Numbered from the stretch's first letter, positions 9,801 to 17,392 are shown. The stretch is 64,000 nt of DNA from Clostridium jeddahitimonense (GCA_000753455.2 LM994669.1:62474-126473); one strand, 5' to 3'. The notes: generated by a model not told the origin, from the sequence alone. A program made the numbers and translations.

Positions 9801-9955
9801 GAAATGAAATGCTAGAAGGCGTTATCAAGAAATTTGCTGACACTATAAAGAAAGAAACTTTAACTCAAGAAATAGTATTTAATGGAGATTATGATTACAC
9901 TGAAACTGTTATTAATGGTGAAAAATTAAATATGACAGTAGAAGTTGTTAAGTAA
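6845..9955 (+). CDS. ileS: Isoleucyl-tRNA synthetase, long (type 2) form
   Basis: Charges tRNA-Ile with isoleucine in the cytosol. The 1036-residue class I synthetase has the HIGH-type motif HVGH at residues 55-58 (after GPPTANGRP), a CP1 editing domain with the tryptophan/threonine-rich [15 protein letters not shown] segment, and KMSKS at 590-594. Cysteine pairs are seen in CPRCG near residue 183 and in CECGHKEC with CEKCGKE in the insert before the KMSKS region. Length above 1000 and the [15 protein letters not shown] motif place it in the eukaryote-like IleRS type 2 group; type 1 enzymes are about 920-940 residues. Type 2 enzymes are generally insensitive to mupirocin (known for the family; inferred here). 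It is controlled by the upstream T-box and ends at a strong terminator. Confidence 0.97.
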   Translation: MYKKVELSNGFVGLEKEVANLWTARNVIKKNFDMNQDGEYFTFYDGPPTANGRPHVGHVLTRVMKDIIPRYKVMKGYKVIRKAGWDTHGLPVELEIEKKLGISGKEQIEEYGVEKFVKECKESVFTYVSMWEKMTNQIGYWVDMENPYVTYHNPYIESVWWALKQMWDKGLLYEGHKVMPYCPRCGTALSSHEVAQGYKDVKDLTCIAKFKVEGEENKYILAWTTTPWTLPSNLALCINKAYTYVEAKVGEETLILAKDLAAKVLGEDYEIVREFPGTELLGTKYEQLMPFGKVEGKAFEVIHGDYVTLSDGTGIVHIAPAYGEDDSLVAKANGITFINLVDREGRFVEEVTPWAGKFVKKCDDSICKWLEENNKLFKSERHLHSYPHCWRCDTPLLYYPKESWFVAMTTLRDKLLENNNKINWYPDNIRTGRFGKFLENVIDWGISRDRYWGTPLPIWGCECGHKECIGSIEELKEKGINVPEDIELHKPYIDNVHLKCEKCGKEMTRTNEVIDCWFDSGSMPFAQLHYPFENKELFEENFPAQFISEAVDQTRGWFYTLLAISTAIFDRNPFENCIVLGHVLDKKGLKMSKSKGNVVDPFTVLDAQGADATRWHFYTASAPWLPTRFSVDDVGEAGRKFMGTLWNVYSFYVLYAELDQFNPLNYADFVSENVMDKWVMSKLNTLVKDVDSMLDSYQITQAALAIEDFTDELSNWYVRRNRGRYWSEELTDDKIGAYVTLYRVLTTLIKVAAPFVPFITEDIYQNLVAGLDQNAPESIHLCSWPQVDENAINKDLEKEMDLAYTIVKLGRSARNGANIKNRQPLSKMLISTDSLPEYYGDIITDELNIKEVEFGADLSKYVNFEIKPNLPVLGRAYGKMIPGIRREIAARNQMELAQAIQNGETVTINVDGTEIELNKENLLVTMQGLEGYAFAGEGSIGVVLDTHISEELREEGHVREMISKIQNMRKDKGFQVADKINLYVSGNEMLEGVIKKFADTIKKETLTQEIVFNGDYDYTETVINGEKLNMTVEVVK

Positions 9956-9974
9956 TTTAAATTTATTTATGGTA

Positions 9975-10010
9975 AAGAAGGGGATTAAGTCATAATTCCC
10001 TTCTTTTTTT
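9975..10010 (+). terminator. Terminator of ileS
   Basis: A 12-bp stem AAGAAGGGGATT/AATTCCCTTCTT (one wobble) directly followed by five further T. Confidence 0.9.
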
Positions 10011-10078
10011 GAAACAATATATAAAGAGAAGTAAATTAGTTAAAAATTATAATATATTGATAAAATATTCATATGTTC

Positions 10079-10107
10079 TTGTATAACCAAGGAAAAAACG
10101 GTATAAT
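10079..10107 (+). promoter_or_regulatory. Promoter of ccpA
   Basis: TTGTAT at 10079-10084 and TATAAT at 10102-10107 with a 17-bp spacer, 36 bp before the ccpA start codon. Confidence 0.7.
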
Positions 10108-10143
10108 TAATAATTAAAATGAAAAAAATGGAGTGATGTTGAC

Positions 10144-11142
10144 ATGGCTACTTCTATTAAAGATGTTGCAAGAGAAGCGGGCGTTTCAATAGCTACGGTT
10201 TCTAGAGTACTTAATGATATAGATGTTGTAAATGAAGATACAAAGAAAAAGGTATTGGATGCAATAAAGAAGTTAGGATACAGACCAAACATCGTAGCTA
10301 GAAGCTTAAAGACTCAAAGAACTAAGACAATAGGAATATTAGTTCCAGACATATCAAGTGGATTCTACCCAGAAATAGTTAGGGGTGCAGAAGATGTTGC
10401 TAATATATACGATTATAATGTTATATTATGTAACTCAGACTTTGACTATGACAAAGAAAAAGACTACTTAAGAGTACTTAAAGAAAAAATGGTAGATGGA
10501 GTTATTTATATGAGTTCTTCATTACAAGAAGAATCACTTGATATAATTAACGATCTAGACTTAAAAACAGTATTAGTTGAAACAAAAGATAGAGAAGAAA
10601 GATTACCAAGTGTAACTATAGATAATATAGAAGCTACATATGAAGCAACTAAGCATTTACTTGCTAAGGGAATAAAAAATATTGCCTTTGTAGGAGTAAA
10701 GAAGGATGCTGCTAATGCTTGGGGATATAGATTCTTAGGATACGAAAAGGCATTAAAAGAAGCTGGAATAGAAGTTGATGAAGATTTAGTATTTTTACAA
10801 AATCTTAAATACAAAACAGGGCATGATGCTGCGGAAAAATTCTTAAAGGTAGATAAAAAAATTGAAGGTGTTGTATGTGCATCTGACGAAATAGCTATGG
10901 GAGTTATAAATGGATTAAGAGAAAAAGGAATTAATACTCCTGATGATGTTAGCGTTATAGGATTTAATAATAATGCTATAGCATCTTATTTCTATCCAAG
11001 ATTAACTACAGTAAATCAACCAAGTTATGATATGGGATCTGTAGCTATGAGAATGTTAATTAAGATTTTAAATAACAAGCCTTTAGAAGAAGATCAATAT
11101 GTATTAGATCATAACTTAATACAAAGAGAAAGTTGTAAATAA
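10144..11142 (+). CDS. ccpA: Catabolite control protein A, LacI-family regulator
   Basis: A global regulator that, with seryl-phosphorylated HPr, binds cre sites to repress or activate carbon metabolism genes. The 332-residue protein has the LacI helix-turn-helix at residues 5-25 (IKDVAREAGVSIATVSRVLN), the hinge helix RPNIVARSLKTQRTKTIG and a periplasmic-binding-protein-like core. The start of the core (TIGILVPDISSGFYPEIVRGAEDVA), the length and the solitary position away from sugar genes fit CcpA rather than a local sugar repressor. In clostridia CcpA also influences sporulation and toxin expression (family knowledge). The binding site GGAGTG and start ATG are clear. A factor-independent terminator overlaps the stop codon region. 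A possible cre site lies ~90 bp downstream in front of a candidate small RNA. Confidence 0.9.
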   Translation: MATSIKDVAREAGVSIATVSRVLNDIDVVNEDTKKKVLDAIKKLGYRPNIVARSLKTQRTKTIGILVPDISSGFYPEIVRGAEDVANIYDYNVILCNSDFDYDKEKDYLRVLKEKMVDGVIYMSSSLQEESLDIINDLDLKTVLVETKDREERLPSVTIDNIEATYEATKHLLAKGIKNIAFVGVKKDAANAWGYRFLGYEKALKEAGIEVDEDLVFLQNLKYKTGHDAAEKFLKVDKKIEGVVCASDEIAMGVINGLREKGINTPDDVSVIGFNNNAIASYFYPRLTTVNQPSYDMGSVAMRMLIKILNNKPLEEDQYVLDHNLIQRESCK

Positions 11143-11168
11143 GCCGTAATATACGGCTTATTTTTTTT
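11141..11168 (+). terminator. Terminator of ccpA
   Basis: An 8-bp perfect stem AAGCCGTA/TACGGCTT with a 3-base loop and an uninterrupted T-run; the stem overlaps the ccpA stop codon. Confidence 0.92.
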
Positions 11169-11191
11169 ATAACAAACTTCTTTAATAAAGA

Positions 11192-11220
11192 TTGTAATAA
11201 TAAAGAAAATATGGTAAACT
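11192..11220 (+). promoter_or_regulatory. Promoter of the candidate orphan RNA
   Basis: TTGTAA at 11192-11197, 17-bp spacer, extended -10 TGGTAAACT ending at 11220. No open reading frame follows before the terminator at 11349-11379. Confidence 0.65.
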
Positions 11221-11226
11221 ATATTT

Positions 11227-11379
11227 ATAGGCTTGAGAACGTTTACTAAATATAAATGAAATGGGTTAGAAATTTCAACTATGTATGTGTTATTTTATGA
11301 GAGTATGAGTCAAATGGGTTAAAAGTAGTTTAGTAAACAAAATTATAAAAAGATAGCTATGGGTAAGCTATCTTTTTTT
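11227..11379 (+). ncRNA. Candidate orphan structured small RNA (~150 nt), unknown family
   Basis: Between ccpA and the oppositely oriented small gene lies a self-contained transcription unit: promoter at 11192-11220, no coding frame, and a strong terminator (stem AAAGATAGCT/AGCTATCTTT, 11349-11358 with 11366-11375, then T-run). Within it, GTTTACTAAA at 11241-11250 is perfectly complementary to TTTAGTAAAC at 11329-11338, closing a ~78-nt domain. Inside that domain the octamer ATGGGTTA occurs twice (11261-11268 and 11314-11321), the first in the loop of a short GAAAT/ATTTC hairpin. The repeated octamer and closing helix suggest a folded RNA rather than a simple leader. It matches no riboswitch or 6S consensus that I recognise. 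Confidence is for an RNA gene existing, not for any function. Confidence 0.6.
11233..11247 (+). promoter_or_regulatory. Possible cre (CcpA) site at the start of the orphan RNA
   Basis: TTGAGAACGTTTACT matches the degenerate cre consensus WTGNAARCGNWWWCA at 13 of 15 positions, including the central CG. It lies just downstream of the predicted transcription start, where CcpA would act as a roadblock. The overlap with the RNA's closing helix means the match could be coincidental. Confidence 0.4.
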
Positions 11380-11402
11380 ATTTGAGTAAAATATATTTAT
11401 TT

Positions 11403-11588
11403 TTATAATATTCCTTCATTTTTTAATATATCTTCTAATTGCTGTACCTTTTGAGTTAAAGTATAGAATTTCTCTTTTAAAACTTCCTTTGGTGCATCTA
11501 TTGTATCAACGAATTCTTCCATTTCTTCAACTGTTCTTAATGCTTCTTCTATGTCTCTTTGAGCTAATTTTAAGTTTGATTCTTTCAT
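11403..11588 (-). CDS. Small conserved-looking coiled-coil protein of unknown function
   Basis: A 61-residue, highly charged, helix-forming protein without cysteine, glycine-rich or membrane segments; hydrophobic residues fall at heptad-like intervals (LAQRDIEEALRTVEEMEEF, then KVQQLEDILKNEGIL), predicting a helical hairpin with a short break at DTIDAPKEV. AAGGAG stands 9 bp before the ATG on the minus strand, which supports translation. It faces the candidate orphan RNA tail to tail. I do not recognise the family. Confidence 0.7.
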   Translation of the reverse strand: MKESNLKLAQRDIEEALRTVEEMEEFVDTIDAPKEVLKEKFYTLTQKVQQLEDILKNEGIL

Positions 11589-11689
11589 CGGTACATCTCC
11601 TTATATTTAAAGTAAAACTAATATAGTATTATCTTTATCCTATCACTAATAAATATCTGTTGCAAGGCATATATTTTAAATAGTTAACA

Positions 11690-11862
11690 GTTAAAAGAGA
11701 AAAGTTAAAGGCTTAAAAAACAACTCTTCCTGGCGTTTGCAACAAGTGACAAGTAATAAGGGGCAAGTGGCAGATTGCAAGCAATTATAAGAGTTAAATA
11801 TTAAAAATTACGTAGTAATTTTATCTATAACTTTTAACTTGTCACTTGAAACTTTTATCTAA
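11690..11862. repeat. Imperfect long inverted-repeat element, copy 1
   Basis: Non-coding segment before spmA. CAAGTGACAAGT at 11743-11754 is repeated in inverted form at 11837-11848 (ACTTGTCACTTG), with further degenerate copies of the same word between (GGGGCAAGTGGCAG). An internal hairpin AAAATTAC/GTAATTTT lies near 11805-11823. The same building words recur in the element at 51766-51936. The layout resembles a decayed non-autonomous mobile element or large hairpin; no transposase is linked to it. Confidence 0.6.
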
Positions 11863-11882
11863 AAAATTTTGGGGGGATAATA

Positions 11883-12458
11883 ATGATAAATTACATATGG
11901 TTTATAATGATTTTTCTAGGAATACTAGTTAGTGTGTTCACCGGAAATGGAGAAGCTATGTCTAACACAATAATTAGTTCCATAGATAGTACTGTTACTT
12001 TTATTATAAGCTTAGTAGGATTGATGTGTTTCTGGTGTGGTGTAATGAAAGTTGCTGAAAAAAGCGGATTAACAGAAAAATTAGCAAAGCTTATGAAACC
12101 TGTACTTAAAGTTATTTTTAAGGAAGCGGCTAAAGATGAAAAAGCTTTAGGGGCAATTGTAATGAATATAACAGCTAATATGATGGGGTTAGGAAATGCA
12201 GCTACGCCTTTCGGAATAAAAGCTATGGAAGAGATGGATAGACTTAATAGGGATAAAGGAAGAGCCAGTAATGATATGGCATTATTTTTAGTGCTCAATG
12301 CAGCTTGTGTTCAACTAGTTCCGTCTACAGTAATATCTATAAGAGCTGCAGCTGGATCTACAAATCCAGGGGTAATAATTCTACCAGCTATTCTATCTAC
12401 AACTATAGCTGCTGTAGTAGGTGTTATATGCGCTAAAATTCTTCAGAGGTATTTTTAA
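11883..12458 (+). CDS. spmA: Spore maturation protein A
   Basis: A 191-residue integral membrane protein with a nucleoside-recognition (Gate) domain. Hydrophobic segments lie near residues 3-20, 38-62, 130-150 and 160-188; the conserved core NITANMMGLGNAATPFGIKAMEEM is diagnostic for SpmA. In B. subtilis and Clostridium perfringens SpmA and SpmB are needed for full dehydration of the spore core and heat resistance (family knowledge). The start ATG follows GGGGGG, and spmB begins 17 bp after its stop, so the two form an operon. The segment just before the operon holds a long inverted repeat. Confidence 0.95.
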   Translation: MINYIWFIMIFLGILVSVFTGNGEAMSNTIISSIDSTVTFIISLVGLMCFWCGVMKVAEKSGLTEKLAKLMKPVLKVIFKEAAKDEKALGAIVMNITANMMGLGNAATPFGIKAMEEMDRLNRDKGRASNDMALFLVLNAACVQLVPSTVISIRAAAGSTNPGVIILPAILSTTIAAVVGVICAKILQRYF

Positions 12459-12475
12459 AAGGGGAGGGATAAAAT

Positions 12476-13000
12476 ATGTTTCAATATATAACTAAAAGTA
12501 TAATTCCTATAATTGTATTCATAATAATAACTTATGGAATGATTAAAGGAAGAAAAGTTTATGAATGGTTTGTTGAAGGTGCAAAAGATGGATTAAAGGT
12601 ATGTATGAATATTTTTCCCTATCTTTTAGCAATGATTTTAGCAGTTCATATATTTAGAGAGGCAAAGCTTTTAGATATGTTAAATAATCTTATAGCGCCT
12701 ATATCAGGATTGATAGGATTACCTAAAGAGGTAGTTCCACTTACTTTAGTAAAGCCTTTATCAGGAAGTGGAGCTATGGGAATATTTACAGATATACTTA
12801 AGAATTATGGACCAGATACCTTTATTGGATTAGTGGCATCAGTAATAATGGGAACTACAGAAACTATTTTTTATACTGTAACAGTATATTTTGGAGCGGT
12901 AAAAATAAAAAAGGTTAGACATACTGTTTGGGCTGCAGTTATGGCTGATATGACAGCAATTATTATGGCGATACTAATGGTTAAAATTCTTATATTTTAA
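12476..13000 (+). CDS. spmB: Spore maturation protein B
   Basis: Partner of SpmA in spore core dehydration. The 174-residue membrane protein has a first hydrophobic helix at residues 6-24, the amphipathic segment WFVEGAKDGLKVCMNIFPYLLAMIL, the family signature VKPLSGSGAMGIFTDILKNYGPDTFIG region (about residues 98-124), then GTTETIFYTVTVYFG and a last helix at 153-173. All are hallmarks of the Gate-domain SpmB family. AGGGGAGGGA precedes the ATG. Expression in the forespore or mother cell is known for the family; no sporulation sigma promoter was identified here. Confidence 0.95.
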   Translation: MFQYITKSIIPIIVFIIITYGMIKGRKVYEWFVEGAKDGLKVCMNIFPYLLAMILAVHIFREAKLLDMLNNLIAPISGLIGLPKEVVPLTLVKPLSGSGAMGIFTDILKNYGPDTFIGLVASVIMGTTETIFYTVTVYFGAVKIKKVRHTVWAAVMADMTAIIMAILMVKILIF

Positions 13001-13084
13001 AACTATATGGAAAAATTTTGTTTTTATAGGTATAATATTTATTAATTGTAGCAGTTAATTAAAAAGAAAAGGAGCATAAATTAT

Positions 13085-14350
13085 ATGAAAGCAGATTTTT
13101 TTAAATGTAATAGGGCAAGATTACTAGAAAAGATAAAAGATAATTCTATTGTGATTTTATTTGCAGGTAATGCACCTAAAAAGACTGCAGATGAGGCTTA
13201 TCCATTTACACCTAATAGAAATTTTTATTATTCTACAGGTATAAGTGAAGAAAATCATATTCTTGTAATGAGTAAAATAAATGGAACTACTAAAACTACT
13301 TTATTTATAAAAGATATAGATCTTGACTTAGAAAGATGGATAGGAAAGAGTATTCGTAAGGAAGAAGCTACAGAAATTAGCGGAATTGAAGATGTAAAAT
13401 TTAAAAGCCAATTTGAATCAGATATTCATAGACAACTTTGTTTAAAAGAAGAAATAAACTTATATTTAGATTTAGAGAGAGATAGTATTTCTTCGTCAGT
13501 TAGCATTGCACATGAGTTTGCCCAAAATATAGTTTCTAAATATCCACAAGTAATGATTAAAAACGTATTTAGTATATTTGGAGAATTAAGATTAGTAAAA
13601 AGCGAAGAAGAAGTTGATAACATAAAGAAAGCTATATCAATAACAATTGAAGGTATTGAAGCTTTAATGAAAAATTCTAAACCTGGTATGAAGGAATATC
13701 AATTAGAATCATATTTTGATTTCGTATGTAAAAATAATGGTGTAAAAGATTTAGCTTTTAAGACTATTGCAGCGGCAGGAAAAAATGCAGCTACATTACA
13801 CTATGTATCAAATGATGCAGAATTAAAAGATGGAGATTTAATTCAATTTGATTTAGGAGCACAATATAATTTTTATAATGCAGATATATCAAGAGCATTT
13901 CCTGTGAACGGGAAATTTACAGAAAGGCAAAAGGCTGTTTATAATGCTGTGTTAAAGGTTAATGAAGAAATAATTAATGATATTAAACCAGGTAAGACGT
14001 TTAAAGAGATAAATAATAAAGCTACTGATTTAATAGCTGAAGAGTGTATTAAATTAGGACTTATAAAAGAAAAGTCAGAGGTTAGCAAGTACTATTTCCA
14101 TAGTATAGGACATAGCTTAGGCCTAGATACTCATGATTTAGAAACTCCTCATAGAGATATAAAATTCAAGGAAGGTGTAGTATATACAGTAGAGCCTGGA
14201 ATTTATATTGAAGAAGAAAATATAGGTATAAGAATAGAGGATGATGTTCTTGTAACTGAGGATGGAGTAATAAATCTAACAAGTAAAATGATAAAGACAG
14301 TGGAAGAAATAGAAAATTTTATGGCTAAATATAATAATAATATTGAGTAA
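13085..14350 (+). CDS. Xaa-Pro aminopeptidase, M24B family (PepP-like)
   Basis: A cytosolic metallopeptidase that removes an N-terminal residue preceding proline. The 421-residue protein has an aminopeptidase P N-terminal domain (residues ~1-130) followed by the pita-bread catalytic domain. The expected two-metal ligand set is present: two aspartates in QFDLGAQYNFYNADISRAF, histidine in FHSIGHSLGLDTHD, glutamate in VEPGIYIE and glutamate in IRIEDDVL. AAAGGAG lies 8-10 bp before the ATG. It stands between spmB and the lysine riboswitch unit, with an 84-bp gap from spmB. It would help degrade peptides imported by systems such as Opp (inference). A second, shorter M24 peptidase is at 40866. Confidence 0.92.
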   Translation: MKADFFKCNRARLLEKIKDNSIVILFAGNAPKKTADEAYPFTPNRNFYYSTGISEENHILVMSKINGTTKTTLFIKDIDLDLERWIGKSIRKEEATEISGIEDVKFKSQFESDIHRQLCLKEEINLYLDLERDSISSSVSIAHEFAQNIVSKYPQVMIKNVFSIFGELRLVKSEEEVDNIKKAISITIEGIEALMKNSKPGMKEYQLESYFDFVCKNNGVKDLAFKTIAAAGKNAATLHYVSNDAELKDGDLIQFDLGAQYNFYNADISRAFPVNGKFTERQKAVYNAVLKVNEEIINDIKPGKTFKEINNKATDLIAEECIKLGLIKEKSEVSKYYFHSIGHSLGLDTHDLETPHRDIKFKEGVVYTVEPGIYIEEENIGIRIEDDVLVTEDGVINLTSKMIKTVEEIENFMAKYNNNIE

Positions 14351-14377
14351 ATATATTAAAAAAGTTATAAAATGGTA

Positions 14378-14406
14378 TTGTCAAAAACGAATATAATGTG
14401 TATAAT
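14378..14406 (+). promoter_or_regulatory. Promoter of the lysine riboswitch unit
   Basis: TTGTCA at 14378-14383, a 17-bp spacer and TATAAT at 14401-14406, about 25 bp before the riboswitch. Confidence 0.75.
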
Positions 14407-14429
14407 GATATTAAATTAATCGTGAATAA

Positions 14430-14670
14430 ATAAAGGTAGAGGCGCGGTACTTAATAGTACTATTAACGAGGTAAGCACTTTGAGTTAATAGGAAAGGAAT
14501 TATCGCCGAAGCATACAACTGATGCTTTAAGGTTGTATAGCTGGGGATGTATATAAGATATACATCACTGTCACAAACTTGTTTTTGTGGTGAGCTATCA
14601 TTTGAGGAAGACCTAAATTATTTTAATGCAATTTTAGGGCCTTGAGTGTTAACTCAAGGCTCTTTTTAAT
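14430..14670 (+). promoter_or_regulatory. Lysine riboswitch (L-box) with expression-platform terminator
   Basis: The aptamer shows the conserved blocks in order: AGGTAGAGGCGCGG at 14434-14447, AGTACTATTAACGAGGT, GGAAAGG, CGCCGAAGC near 14512 and CTGGGGATG near 14542. It is followed by a terminator with the 9-bp stem GCCTTGAGT/ACTCAAGGC (14639-14647 with 14652-14660) and a T-run. By established mechanism, bound lysine favours termination, so the downstream transporter is made when lysine is scarce. This occupies most of the 386-bp spacer before the transporter gene. Confidence 0.95.
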
Positions 14671-14736
14671 TGCACAAAAGCAAAACCCTTTAATTATTCA
14701 CAAAAGAAATATATTAGATTAAGGGGGAAACAAAAA

Positions 14737-16482
14737 ATGAAAAAGACAGGATTTAGAGTAATTCTACTGACAATGATTATTTTCACATTATCAACAACAA
14801 TGGCATTCGCTAGTGAGTTAGAACCAGCAGCGGTTAATGCAGAAAGATTTGGATTATTAACTTTAATACCACCAATAGTGGCTATAGTATTAGCATTTAT
14901 AACTAAGAATGTTGTAATTTCTTTATTTATAGGTATTTTATCAGGCAGCTTTTTAGTTAGCCTTACAGGACATAATGTGTTTTATGCACTTATACAAGCG
15001 TTTTTAGATTTTGTAACTAGAGCATTAAATTCTTTAGCAGATCCATGGAATGCAGGAATAATACTTCAGGTATTAGCAATTGGAGGAGTTATTAATCTAG
15101 TTGGGAAAATGGGTGGAGCAAAGGCAATAGCTGAAGCTTTAGCAAAAAAAGCAAAGACTGCAAAAAGTACTCAATTAATAACTTGGTTATTAGGATTATT
15201 CGTATTCTTTGATGATTATGCAAATTCTCTTATAGTTGGACCTATAATGCGTCCTGTAGCTGATAAAATGAAGATTTCAAGAGAAAGATTAGCGTTTATA
15301 ATAGATGCAACTGCAGCACCAGTAGCAGGGCTTGCAATAATATCAACTTGGATTGGATTAGAAGTTAGTTTAATAGGTGAAGGATTTAATCAAATAGGTG
15401 TAGAAGCAAGTGGATTCGGGGTATTCCTTCAAACTATACCATATAGATTTTATAACATATTAATTCTTGCATTTATAGTTATAACAGCTGTTACTTTAAA
15501 AGAATTTGGGCCAATGAGAAAAGCTGAAATAGCGGCAAGAAAGAGAAATAAACATGTAGTTGAAGAAGTTGCAGCATCATCTTCTCAGATGGATGAATTA
15601 GAACCAAAAGAAGGTGTAAAACTTAGTATATGGAATGCAATTATTCCAATAGGAACATTAATTATTTCTGCATTAGTAGCATTTTATTACAGTGGATATA
15701 GTTCAATAATGGGCGGAGATAATGTAGCGCTTCAACAATTAATGTCTAATTCACCTATGTCATTTACAGGAATAATGGAAGCTTTCTCAGCAGCGGATGC
15801 TTCAGTAGCACTATTCCAATCAGCATTATTTGCATCGGTTGTAACTATAATTATGGCTGTTTGTAAAAAGATATTTACTTTAAGTGAGGCTATAGATACT
15901 TGGATAGATGGAATGAAAGGATTAATTATTACAGGAGTTATTCTTATATTAGCCTGGTCTTTAGGATCAGTAATTAAGGAACTTGGAACTGCATACTATT
16001 TAGTTGAAGCATTAAAGGGAGCTATACCAGCATTCTTATTACCAAGTTTAATATTCGTTCTAGGAGCAGTAATATCATTCTCAACTGGAACAGCATATGG
16101 AACAATGAGTATATTAATGCCGTTAGCAATTCCTCTTGCACATTCAATTAATCCTGAAATGTCATTTATAGTAGTTTGTACAAGTGCAGTATTAACAGGA
16201 GCAATTTTTGGAGATCACTGTTCACCAATTTCAGATACAACAATACTTTCATCAATGGGAGCAGGATGTAACCACATAAATCATGTTAATACTCAAATAT
16301 GGTATTCATTATTTGTAGCTGTAATAACAATAGTATTTGGATATATTCCAGCAGGTTTAGGATTACCTATATATCTAGTATTACCATTATCACTAGTTGC
16401 AGTATACGTTGGGGTACAGATATTTGGTAAGAAGGTAGATGAAGCTACTATAGAAACGGAAAGTGGCGCTTTAGCAAAGTAA
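14737..16482 (+). CDS. NhaC-family transporter, probable lysine permease (LysW type)
   Basis: A 581-residue polytopic membrane protein of the Na+/H+ antiporter NhaC family, with an N-terminal signal-like helix (FRVILLTMIIFTLSTTMAFA) and about 11-12 further spans. Family motifs include FFDDYANSLIVGPIMRPVADK, FSTGTAYGTMSILMPLAIPLA and GDHCSPISDTTILSS. NhaC-like proteins are often annotated as proton antiporters, but an NhaC-like group (called LysW in comparative work on the lysine riboswitch) is repeatedly found downstream of L-boxes and is predicted to import lysine. The L-box directly upstream makes lysine uptake the better call here. AAGGGGGAAAC precedes the start. It is monocistronic and closed by a strong terminator. 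Confidence 0.88.
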   Translation: MKKTGFRVILLTMIIFTLSTTMAFASELEPAAVNAERFGLLTLIPPIVAIVLAFITKNVVISLFIGILSGSFLVSLTGHNVFYALIQAFLDFVTRALNSLADPWNAGIILQVLAIGGVINLVGKMGGAKAIAEALAKKAKTAKSTQLITWLLGLFVFFDDYANSLIVGPIMRPVADKMKISRERLAFIIDATAAPVAGLAIISTWIGLEVSLIGEGFNQIGVEASGFGVFLQTIPYRFYNILILAFIVITAVTLKEFGPMRKAEIAARKRNKHVVEEVAASSSQMDELEPKEGVKLSIWNAIIPIGTLIISALVAFYYSGYSSIMGGDNVALQQLMSNSPMSFTGIMEAFSAADASVALFQSALFASVVTIIMAVCKKIFTLSEAIDTWIDGMKGLIITGVILILAWSLGSVIKELGTAYYLVEALKGAIPAFLLPSLIFVLGAVISFSTGTAYGTMSILMPLAIPLAHSINPEMSFIVVCTSAVLTGAIFGDHCSPISDTTILSSMGAGCNHINHVNTQIWYSLFVAVITIVFGYIPAGLGLPIYLVLPLSLVAVYVGVQIFGKKVDEATIETESGALAK

Positions 16483-16504
16483 TAAAATAAATAAGGGCTA
16501 TTTT

Positions 16505-16538
16505 AAGAAGGTTGTACTTGGGGTACAACCTTCTTTTA
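16505..16538 (+). terminator. Terminator of the lysine transporter gene
   Basis: A perfect 13-bp stem AAGAAGGTTGTAC/GTACAACCTTCTT with a short loop, then TT. Confidence 0.88.
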
Positions 16539-16645
16539 GATTATTTAAAGTTTTAAAATTAAAATTTATATGAACGCAAAGATTAATTTTACATAATATA
16601 GTATAATTGTATTATAAAGTTGTTTAAGTGAAATAAGGGGGCATT

Positions 16646-16987
16646 ATGGCAGTTTGGCAATTATTAATTATTTATGAGATAATACCAATAGTTTTATGGG
16701 GATTTGCATGGTATTATGAGAATAGTTATTCGCAATTTCCTGATACATCTAAGGGATTTAAGATTAAATGTGCAAAAGAAAATGAAGAGATATGGAAGTA
16801 TGCTAATAAAACAGCAGGAAAAATATTTAATATTACAGCGATAGCATTATTTATATTTATAGCTATTACTTTAATTATGCTACCGATAAGCTTTATATTT
16901 ATTGCAATCATTGTTGTTATAAGTATATTTATATCATTACTAATAATAAATATTATGATAAGAAAAAGAGCTAAATATAAAAGATAA
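16646..16987 (+). CDS. SdpI/YhfL-family small membrane protein
   Basis: A 113-residue membrane protein with a helix at the N-terminus (residues ~4-24), a soluble stretch, and two adjacent helices at about 58-78 and 80-103. The middle segment SKGFKIKCAKENEEIWKYANKTAGKIF matches the SdpI-family core (G-[FY]-[RK]-T/I...NEE-W-K-YA-N...AG). SdpI itself is the immunity and signalling protein for the SdpC toxin of B. subtilis; most short relatives have no known job. No sdp-like toxin gene is adjacent, so immunity should not be assumed. AAGGGGG precedes the ATG. The gene stops just before the metG promoter. Confidence 0.7.
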   Translation: MAVWQLLIIYEIIPIVLWGFAWYYENSYSQFPDTSKGFKIKCAKENEEIWKYANKTAGKIFNITAIALFIFIAITLIMLPISFIFIAIIVVISIFISLLIINIMIRKRAKYKR

Positions 16988-16993
16988 AAAGAA

Positions 16994-17022
16994 TTGACAG
17001 TTTTTACATTTTAGAATATTAT
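16994..17022 (+). promoter_or_regulatory. Promoter of the metG T-box leader
   Basis: TTGACA at 16994-16999, 17-bp spacer, TATTAT at 17017-17022, starting 7 bp after the preceding stop codon. Confidence 0.75.
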
Positions 17023-17034
17023 AAAATTATAAAA

Positions 17035-17298
17035 TGCATAGAAAAGAAGAGTAGTTTAGGAATGTGTCTAAAGAGAGCTAGTATTTGGTGAAAGCTAGCG
17101 TCATTGAACTTTATGAAGATGGTCTTGGAGCAGATTATCTGAGTCTTAGGATTAGGATAATACGGGAGCAACCGTTATATTGCAAGGTGATGATGGTCAC
17201 CTAATGAGATATTTATTGTGAGATAAATATAAAAATAGAGTGGTAACGCGTATATAACGCCTCTATATGGGTAATTAACCTATATAGAGGCTTTTTTA
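17035..17298 (+). promoter_or_regulatory. T-box leader of metG with terminator
   Basis: The leader has the stem I loop-E element (GAAGAGTAG), terminal element TTTGGTGAAA enclosed by GCTAG/CTAGC, GGAG element, a CCGTTAT segment, a GGTGA/TCACC stem III-like hairpin and the T-box AGAGTGGTAACGCG at 17237-17250. The terminator is a 14-bp stem at 17259-17272 with 17278-17291 followed by six T. It therefore belongs to the T-box class. I could not place an ATG specifier triplet at the expected position in stem I, so the tRNA it senses is not proven from the sequence. Confidence 0.88.
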
Positions 17299-17392
17299 TT
17301 TAAATATAATTATAAATTAAAAATGATAAATTATAGATTAATTTATCGTCGCGAATTTAAAGTTTATAATTGAAATAAAGGGAGGAAAAGAT

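Noticed and set aside
11227..11379. 6S RNA or a known riboswitch for the RNA after ccpA
   Set aside because: I cannot recognise the 6S central bubble or any riboswitch consensus, and no downstream gene would be controlled.
11743..11848. CRISPR array from repeated ACAAGTGACAAGT words
   Set aside because: The words are degenerate, irregularly spaced and in inverted orientation with no uniform spacers; no cas gene is nearby.
16646..16987. Toxin-immunity protein call for the SdpI-like gene
   Set aside because: No toxin or radical/processing genes are adjacent; only family resemblance supports it, so function was left open.
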